Assembly (NCBI RefSeq): GCF_014898815.1
Contig: NW_026515548.1
Coordinates: 1,718,501 to 1,782,500 of the forward strand
DNA length: 64,000 bases
Reading direction: 5' to 3'
Origin: Panonychus citri
Taxonomy: Eukaryota > Arthropoda > Arachnida > Trombidiformes > Tetranychidae
Under the pieces are notes generated by a model that was not told where the DNA came from, did no database searches, and saw only the letters and a program-made list of their open reading frames with translations. The position numbers and the translations under genes are program-made. The number at the start of each line of letters is the position of its first letter. The first letter of the stretch is position 1. This document shows, in pieces, positions 57,911 through 64,000 of the stretch.

Positions 57911-60161
57911 GGTTACATTATAGCCCAACACAACATGCAATCAACCTCCACAACAAATTCTGTCGCCTATCAATCAGAAAGTTTACCATCTTTTCCTTCA
58001 ATTATGCCTGAACGAGATCAACCAAACATCATGGAACCAACAACAGTCTCATATTGGACCAACAATCAAGTAGAACAGTCAACATCCATAAATGCAACGG
58101 TAAATGATCATTACAGTCCAACACAAGTGCAATCAACCTCGACAACAAATTCTGTCGCCTATCAATCAGAAAGTTTACCATCTTTTCCTTCAATTATGCC
58201 TGAACGAAATCAACCAAACATCATGGAACCAACAACAGTCTCATATTGGACCAACAATCAAGTAGAACAGTCAACATCCATAAATGCAACGGTAAATGAT
58301 CATTACAGTCCAACACAAGTGCAATCAACCTCGACAACAAATTCTGTCGCCTATCAATCAGAAAGTTTACCATCTTTTCCTTCAATTATGCCTGAACGAG
58401 ATCAACCAAACATCATGGAACCAACAACAGTCTCATATTGGACTTACAATCAAGTAGAACAGTCAACATCCATAAATGCAACGGTAAATGATCATTACAG
58501 TCCAACACAAGTGCAATCAACCTCGACAACAAATTCTGTCGCCTATCAATCAGAAAGTTTACCATCTTTTCCTTCAATTATGCCTGAACGAGATCAACCA
58601 AACATCATGGAACCAACAACAGTCTCATATTGGACCAACAATCAAGTAGAACAGTCAACATCCATAAATGCAACGGTAAATGATCATTACAGTCCAACAC
58701 AAGTGCAATCAACCTCAACAACAAATTCTGTCGCCTATCAATCAGAAAGTTTACCATCTTTTCCTTCAATTATGCCTGAACGAGATCAACCAAACATCAC
58801 GGAACCAACATCAGTCCCAACGTTAAACAATCATTATGACTTTTCACGAATGGCGACAGCATTGCCTCAAAATTCAACTAGTAATCGATCTGGAGAAGCT
58901 ACGCTCATCGATTCAACCACATCTCACAACGGCCCAATAACATTGATGAGAACAATTCCTACACCAACTTCGATTAACAATCAAAGACCATCATCTACAT
59001 CAATCGATACAACCTCATTTCATAATGGTCCAACAACACTAATAGAAGCCATTTATGAAACAACTTCGGTTGGCAATCAACGTAAACCATCTACTTACCG
59101 ATGCAACTACGAAAACACCGAATTTGACCAATCGTCAACCCAGGCAATCTGCTTCGTTGGCTCCAAATGGTACGAATGATGATGATGAGGTTGATGCAGA
59201 TGAAGATACAGCCCAACACAACATGCAATCAACCTCGACAAGAAATTCTGTCGTCTATCAATCAGTAAGTTTACCATCTTTTCCTTCAATTATGCCTGAA
59301 CGAAATCAACCAAACATCACGGAACCAACATCAGTCTCAACGTTAAACAATCATTATGACTCTTCACAAATGGCGACAACATTGCCTCAAAGTTCAACTA
59401 GTAAGCAATCTAGAGTAGCTACGAAAACACCGAATTTGACCAATCGTCAACCAAGGCAATCTGCTTCGTTGGCTCCAAATGGTACGAATGATGATGATGA
59501 GCCTGATTCAGATGAAGATACAGATGAAGATACAGATGAAGATACAGATGAAGATACAGATGAAGATACAGATGAAGATACAGATGAAGATACAGATGAA
59601 GATACAGATGAAGATACAGATGAAGATACAGATGAAGTTGAAGATGAAGTTGAAGATTCAGATAGAGAATCTTCATCATACTTGCAAACTTCAGCCGTTT
59701 GTCCGGTTGGGGAATTCAACGTCGACGAAGTTATTGGGATGGACTGGGTAGAAATTGACAGCGAGGGAACCTTTGGTGTAAGAGCCTTGGTTCAATGGGA
59801 ACCAAGTTTATTAAAGCCAAGTAACATCACTACAAACAAGCGAATTAAGTGGGGCCTTCCGGAAAAATACAAGAAATTTGACTCGGGAGCGGTTGATGTC
59901 TCGAATCCAGAAAATGTACGTCTAATGCCCAAACATTTTCGATGCATGTTTTGTGGTGCATTTCAAAGTTCCAGATGCTCCCATACTAGACATATAAAAT
60001 CATGTAAGTTTCCTGGGGCGCCGAAACATAAATGTGTCTCTACTGGTGGCAGGAGACTTTGCCCATCTACATGTAAAGGATCAACATCATATGTTGCCCC
60101 ACCAGATAACAGACGTGGTAAAAAGCCAGGAAAAACAGGTAGACCGAAAAGGCAAAACTGA
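57898..60161 (+). CDS. Repeat-rich protein with C2HC finger and AT-hook-like tail
   Basis: An exon opens after CTAACAG; the first internal Met is at 57935. Four full 64-residue repeats plus a partial one (NSVAYQSESLPSFPSIMPER, TTVSYWTNNQVEQ) are followed by a Thr/Ser-rich stretch. Near 59100 the frame slips by one base; beyond it come NLTNRQPRQSASLAPNGTND, ten DEDT units (59512-59632), then a conserved-looking end: NVDEVIGMDWVEIDS, GTFGVRALVQWEPSLLKPSN, a finger FRCMFCGAFQSSRCSHTRH...C, and GRRLCPSTCKG, closing RRGKKPGKTGRPKRQN. The VDEVIGM...ALVQWEPS part is reminiscent of a chromodomain; GRPKR is AT-hook-like. A chromatin-associated role is inferred. AATAAA is at 60185. The frameshift may be an allele defect or error. 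Confidence 0.55.
57938..58800 (+). repeat. 192 bp coding tandem repeat, 4.5 copies
   Basis: CAATCAACCTC(C/G)ACAAC starts units at 57938, 58130, 58322, 58514 and 58706, exactly 192 bases apart, keeping frame. Units differ by one to four bases. A diverged further copy of its first half lies at 59225-59330. Confidence 0.92.
59512..59632 (+). repeat. 12 bp coding repeat GATGAAGATACA, ten copies
   Basis: Perfect 12-base units encode (Asp-Glu-Asp-Thr)n, followed by diverged GATGAAGTTGAA units. Likely length-variable between individuals. Confidence 0.9.
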
Positions 60162-60474
60162 GCAAGAAAAATATCTGAAATTTAAATAAAATTGTTTTGG
60201 CAGAGAATGTAACAGAACTGTTTATGGGGTAGCAAACTTTAACTTTATTTTTTCTTTACTATTTGGATTAAAAATTTATTAATGTTTTGTTTGAACATTT
60301 ATATAATAAAAATTGAATTGGAATTTGGTGATTGATTTTTTGTGTCTGTTCATTACACTTTCGATATTTACAAACTTCCGCTCTTTTTTCTATTGTCATT
60401 CGCAGCCTTTTATAGCTCTTCCTCATGCTATTCGTTGGTTCATCAATCTCCTTCGATTTGTTAGAAGAAAAAGC
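60162..60474. other. 3' flank of the repeat-rich gene
   Basis: Polyadenylation signal AATAAA at 60185-60190, then AT-rich sequence. Overlapping frames on both strands have no protein-like features. Confidence 0.5.
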
Positions 60475-60735
60475 TTTCGAGATGAAGCATATAAGCATAT
60501 TCTCATAGGCAATTTAGATTTAATTAAATTAAACAATTCATCAAGTTTAACTTTTGTCTATGGCTCTTTATGAGGTGGCTGTGAAGACGAAAACTTACGA
60601 GATGAATCAAGTTTCAAACTAATGTCAATTCTCATAGACAATTTAGATTCAATTAAATCAAACAATTTTCAAGGTTCAACTTCGTCTTTGGGCTTTCTTA
60701 AGCATATTCTTATAAGCAATTTAGATTTCATCCAA
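60475..60735. repeat. Tandem repeat, about 120 bp unit, 2.2 copies
   Basis: The motif CGAGATGAA, then ATTCTCATAG(G/A)CAATTTAG, then AATTAAAT(T/C)AAACAATT and (A/G)GTTTAACTT(T/C)(T/G)TCT recurs at 60478 and 60598, with a partial third (ATTCTTATAAGCAATTTAG) at about 60707. Confidence 0.65.
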
Positions 60736-60837
60736 TATTAGTTATTTAATTATTATTCAATTATTAATTATTATTAATTAATTAATATTAATTCAATATT
60801 ATTTTATAATACCATATTATTAATTCAGTAACATCAT

Positions 60838-62118
60838 TCCATTGGCTTTACTTGCTATCTCTTTTTCTTGCTATTTGTTCGTCTATTCATCTTTTCCTTT
60901 TCCATTGGCTTTATTTTCGGTCTCTTCCTCTTGCTATTTGTTCGTCTATTATTCTCTTTCTTTTCCATTGGCTTTACTTTCTATCTCTTCTTCTTGCTAT
61001 TTGTTCGTCTTTCTATCTCTTCTCTTCCCATTGGCTTTACTTTCTTTCTCTTTCCCTTACTATTTGTTCGTTTATCTATCTCTTATTCTTCCATTGGCTT
61101 TACTTTCTATCTCTTCCTTTTGCTATTTATTCGTCTATCTATCTCTTCTTCTTCCATTGGCTTTACTTTCTATCTCTTCCTGTTGCTATTTATTCGTCTG
61201 TCTATCTCCTCTCTTTGTATAGGTTTCCCTTTCTATCTCCTATCATTGTATAGGTTTTACTTTCTATCTCCTCGATTGCAATTGGTGTCCAATGCAATCG
61301 CTTCTTCTTGATATTTGTTCGTCTATTCATCTCTTCCTTTTCTATTGGCTTTACTTTCTATCTCTTCTTCCTGCTATTTGTTCGTCTTTCTATCTCCTCT
61401 CTTTCAATTGGCTCCACTTTCTATATCTCTCTCTCTCTCTTGCTATTAGTTCGTCTATCCATCTCTTCTCTTTGCATAGGTTTTACTTTCTATCTCCTCT
61501 CTCTCTCTCTTGCTATTAGTTCGTCTATCCATCTCTTCTCTTTGCATAGGTTTTACTTTCTATCTCCTCTCTTTCAATTGGCTCCACTTTCTATATCTCT
61601 CTCTCTCTTGCTATTAGTTCGTCTATCCATCTCTTCTCTTTGCATAGGTTTTACTTTCTATCTCCTCTCTCTCTCTCTTGCTATTAGTTCGTCTATCCAT
61701 CTCTTCTCTTTGCATAGGTTTTACTTTCTATCTCCTCTCTTGCTATTGGTGTCCAATGCAATCGCTTCTTCTTGCTATTTGTTCGTGTATCTATCTCTTC
61801 TTCTTCCATTGGCTTTACTTTCTATCTCTTCCTCTTGCTATTTGTTCGTCTGTCTATCTCTTCTCTTTGCATAGGTTTTACTTTCTATCTCCTCTCTTGC
61901 TATTGGTGTCCAATGCAATCGCTTCTTCTTGCTATTTGTTCGTCTATTCATCTCTTCCTTTTCTATTGGCTTTACTTTCTATCTCTTCTTCCTGCTATTT
62001 GTTTGTCTTTCTATCTCCTCTCTTTCAATTGGCTCCACTTTCTATATCTCTCTCTCTCTTGCTATTAGTTCGTCTATCCATCTCTTCTCTTTGCATAGGT
62101 TTTACTCGGCTTTACTTG
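60838..62118. repeat. Pyrimidine-rich satellite, about 61 bp unit, some 21 copies
   Basis: The consensus unit reads TTCCATTGGCTTTACTTTCT, ATCTCTTCTTCTTGCTATTT, GTTCGTCTATCTATCTCTTC. Subtypes have TTTGCATAGG in place of TCCATTGG, or an inserted GGTGTCCAATGCAATCGC (61283, 61748, 61905). All three plus frames stay open because the units lack stops; the resulting membrane-like translations are not genes. Confidence 0.85.
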
Positions 62119-62127
62119 GCTTTCGAA

Positions 62128-63228
62128 TTTTTTCTATTTTGTATCACGGGTGTGATACATTCGAATTTTTTCTATTTTGTATCACGGGTGTGATACATTC
62201 GAATTTTTCTATTTTGTATCACGGGTGTGATACATTCGAATTTTTCTATTTTGTATCACGGGTGTGATACATTTAATTTTTTTCTATTTTGTATCACGGG
62301 TGTGATACATTCGAATTTTTCTATTTTGTATCACGGGTGTGATACATTCGAATTTTTTCTATTTTGTATCACGGGTGTGATACATTTGAATTTTTTCTAT
62401 TTTGTATCACGGGTGTGATACATTTGAATTTTTTCTATTTGTATCACGGGTGTGATACATTGAATTTTTTCTATTTTGTATCACGGGTGTGATACATTCG
62501 AATTTTTCCTATTTTGTATCACGGGTGTGATACATTCGAATTTTTTCTATTTTGTATCACGGGTGTGATACATTCGAATTTTTTCTATTTTGTATCACGG
62601 GTGTGATACATTTAAATTTTCTATTTTGTATCACGGGTGATACATTTGAATTTTTTCTATTTGTATCACGGGTGTGATACATTGAATTTTTTCTATTTTG
62701 TATCACGGGTGTGATACATTTGAATTTTTTCTATTTTGTATCACGGGTGTGATACATTGAATTTTTTCTATTTTGTATCACGGGTGTGATACATTTGAAT
62801 TTTTTCTATTTTGTATCACGGGTGTGATACATTTGAATTTTTTCTATTTGTATCACGGGTGTGATACATTGAATTTTTTCTATTTTGTATCACGGGTGTG
62901 ATACATTCGAATTTTTCCTATTTTGTATCACGGGTGTGATACATTCGAATTTTTTCTATTTTGTATCACGGGTGTGATACATTCGAATTTTTTCTATTTT
63001 GTATCACGGGTGTGATACATTTAAATTTTTTCTATTTTGTATCACGGGTGTGATACATTTGAATTTTTTCTATTTGTATCACGGGTGTGATACATTGAAT
63101 TTTTTCTATTTTGTATCACGGGTGTGATACATTTGAATTTTTTCTATTTTGTATCACGGGTGTGATACATTGAATTTTTTCTATTTTGTATCACGGGTGT
63201 GATACATTTGAATTTTTTCTATTTTGTT
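62128..63228. repeat. 37-38 bp hairpin satellite, 29 copies
   Basis: Each unit is GTATCACGGGTGTGATACAT then (T)CGAATTTTTTCTATTTT. GTATCAC and GTGATAC form a 7 bp inverted repeat around GGGT in every copy but the 14th, which has lost two bases. Variant units recur 11 copies (about 410 bp) apart, showing a higher-order repeat. Confidence 0.92.
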
Positions 63229-63280
63229 TTGCTTTTCTTTCGATTCATCTTTGTAAACACCCAACACCTACTTTGCAATC

Positions 63281-63775
63281 AACCTCACGCTTTCTAACTA
63301 ACAATTTACTCTATGGTTGTAGTCATACTACTTTATTTTCTCCGTACCCATCCATGCGTCTTAACCTCACGCTTTCTAACTAACAATTTACTCTATGGTT
63401 GTAGTCATACTACTTTATTTTCTCCGTACCCATCCATGCGTCTTAACCTCACGCTTTCTAACTAACAATTTACTCTATGATTGTAGTCATACTATTTCAT
63501 TTTCTCCGTACCCATCCATGCGTCTTAACCTCACGCTTTCTAACTAACAATTTACTCTATGATTGTAGTCATACTATTTCATTTTCTCCGTACCCATCCA
63601 TGCTTCTTAACCTCACGCTCTCTAACTGACAATTTACTCTATGATTGTAGTCATACTATTTCATTTTCTCCGTACCCATCCATGCTTCTTAACCTCACGC
63701 TTTCTAACTGACAATTTACTCTATGGTTGTAGTCATACTATTTCATTTTCTCCGTACCCATCTATGGTTCTTAAC
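63281..63775. repeat. 82 bp satellite, six copies
   Basis: AACCTCACGCTTTCTAACT starts units at 63281, 63363, 63445, 63527, 63609 and 63691, exactly 82 bases apart; units end CGTACCCATCCATGCGTCTT. Later copies share linked changes (TATTTCATTTT for TACTTTATTTT; GACAATT for AACAATT). Confidence 0.92.
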
Positions 63776-64000
63776 CTACCGGTCTGCAGCACACACGATT
63801 ATATTACAGATAGGTCGATATATTGTTGCATATTTCAACCAAACATTGCCATTCCACACAATTAATGTCCGCGGCTTCCGATCTTTCAGGCCAGTTTTCT
63901 CGGAAACTACCGGGTTGTGGCAGGCCAGAATAAAAATGGCCCGCATAATTTCTCACGCCGTTTCCAAAAAACTGGTTTTCCGGTCATTATCGATTTGACA
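63776..64000. other. Unassigned window end
   Basis: Less AT-rich than its surroundings (CCGCGGCTTCCGATC, CTACCGGGTTGTGGCAGG). A plus-strand frame reads through to the window end but shows no known motif; it may be the edge of another element or gene. Confidence 0.4.

Noticed and set aside
59419..59751. Leu/Tyr/His, Ser/Val and Met/Lys/Ile repeat frames
   Set aside because: Other-frame readings of the (GATGAAGATACA)n repeat.
60842..62418. Long hydrophobic plus-strand frames resembling membrane proteins
   Set aside because: They are translations of pyrimidine-rich tandem repeats; all three frames are equally open.
62128..63228. CRISPR-like array
   Set aside because: Spacers are not unique sequences but variants of one AT-rich unit, and the genome is eukaryotic; it is a satellite.
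1..64000. tRNA or rRNA genes
   Set aside because: Scanning by eye for T-loop GGTTCGA-type motifs in tRNA context found none; a covariance-model scan would be needed to be certain.

Overview
The window looks like nuclear DNA of a spider mite (Tetranychidae, probably Tetranychus). The reasons are AT-rich sequence with many 50-100 base introns, two tandem ABCC transporters, a silk fibroin gene built almost only of Ser/Gly/Ala/Asn/Thr, a fragment of a UDP-glycosyltransferase with the HGGNN signature, and dense remnants of Tc1, pogo, Polinton-like, non-LTR and copia elements. This is inferred from gene content; no marker gene is present.

Layout. 1-13.3 kb is a graveyard of mobile elements: pogo and Tc1-type transposase scraps, a 1.45 kb foldback element (1647-3098), a 203 bp MITE (4009-4211), a 1.0 kb Polinton-like deletion derivative (4715-5728), a pogo transposase pseudogene (5757-7012), gag/ORF1-like reading frames (7.3-10.8 kb), an internally deleted copia element (10996-11881) and a nearly complete Tc1 element (11959-13270). 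A four-exon minus-strand gene for a secreted 750-residue protein follows (13542-17096). After 3.9 kb without genes come two 16-exon ABCC transporter genes in tandem (20958-26316 and 27012-32197), whose reading frames I could join without a break (1320 and 1324 residues). Directly behind them a third copy of the first exon is fused to the 3' end of a UDP-glycosyltransferase gene. A fibroin gene (33582-40159) with about 27 copies of a 237 bp repeat follows; the repeat array contains many small indels.

From 43.8 to 50.6 kb lies a cluster of small zinc-finger and RING-like genes, most broken by frameshifts, two of which (45.85 and 50.16 kb) share an N-terminal domain plus a C2H2 finger. 51-56 kb holds two related gene remnants, a 120 bp tandem array and an INCENP-like pseudogene. 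At 56.7-57.9 kb an inverted duplication of a promoter/intron region sits beside a repeat-rich gene (57898-60161) ending in a C2HC finger and an AT-hook-like tail. The last 3 kb are three adjacent satellites (61, 37 and 82 bp units).

Functionally the window combines xenobiotic-transport genes (ABCC, UGT fragment), silk, and fast-evolving nuclear zinc-finger genes. No operon-like system is expected or seen. The intact ABCC and secreted-protein genes argue that base quality is good, so most frameshifts elsewhere are likely real decay; the fibroin array may be an exception.
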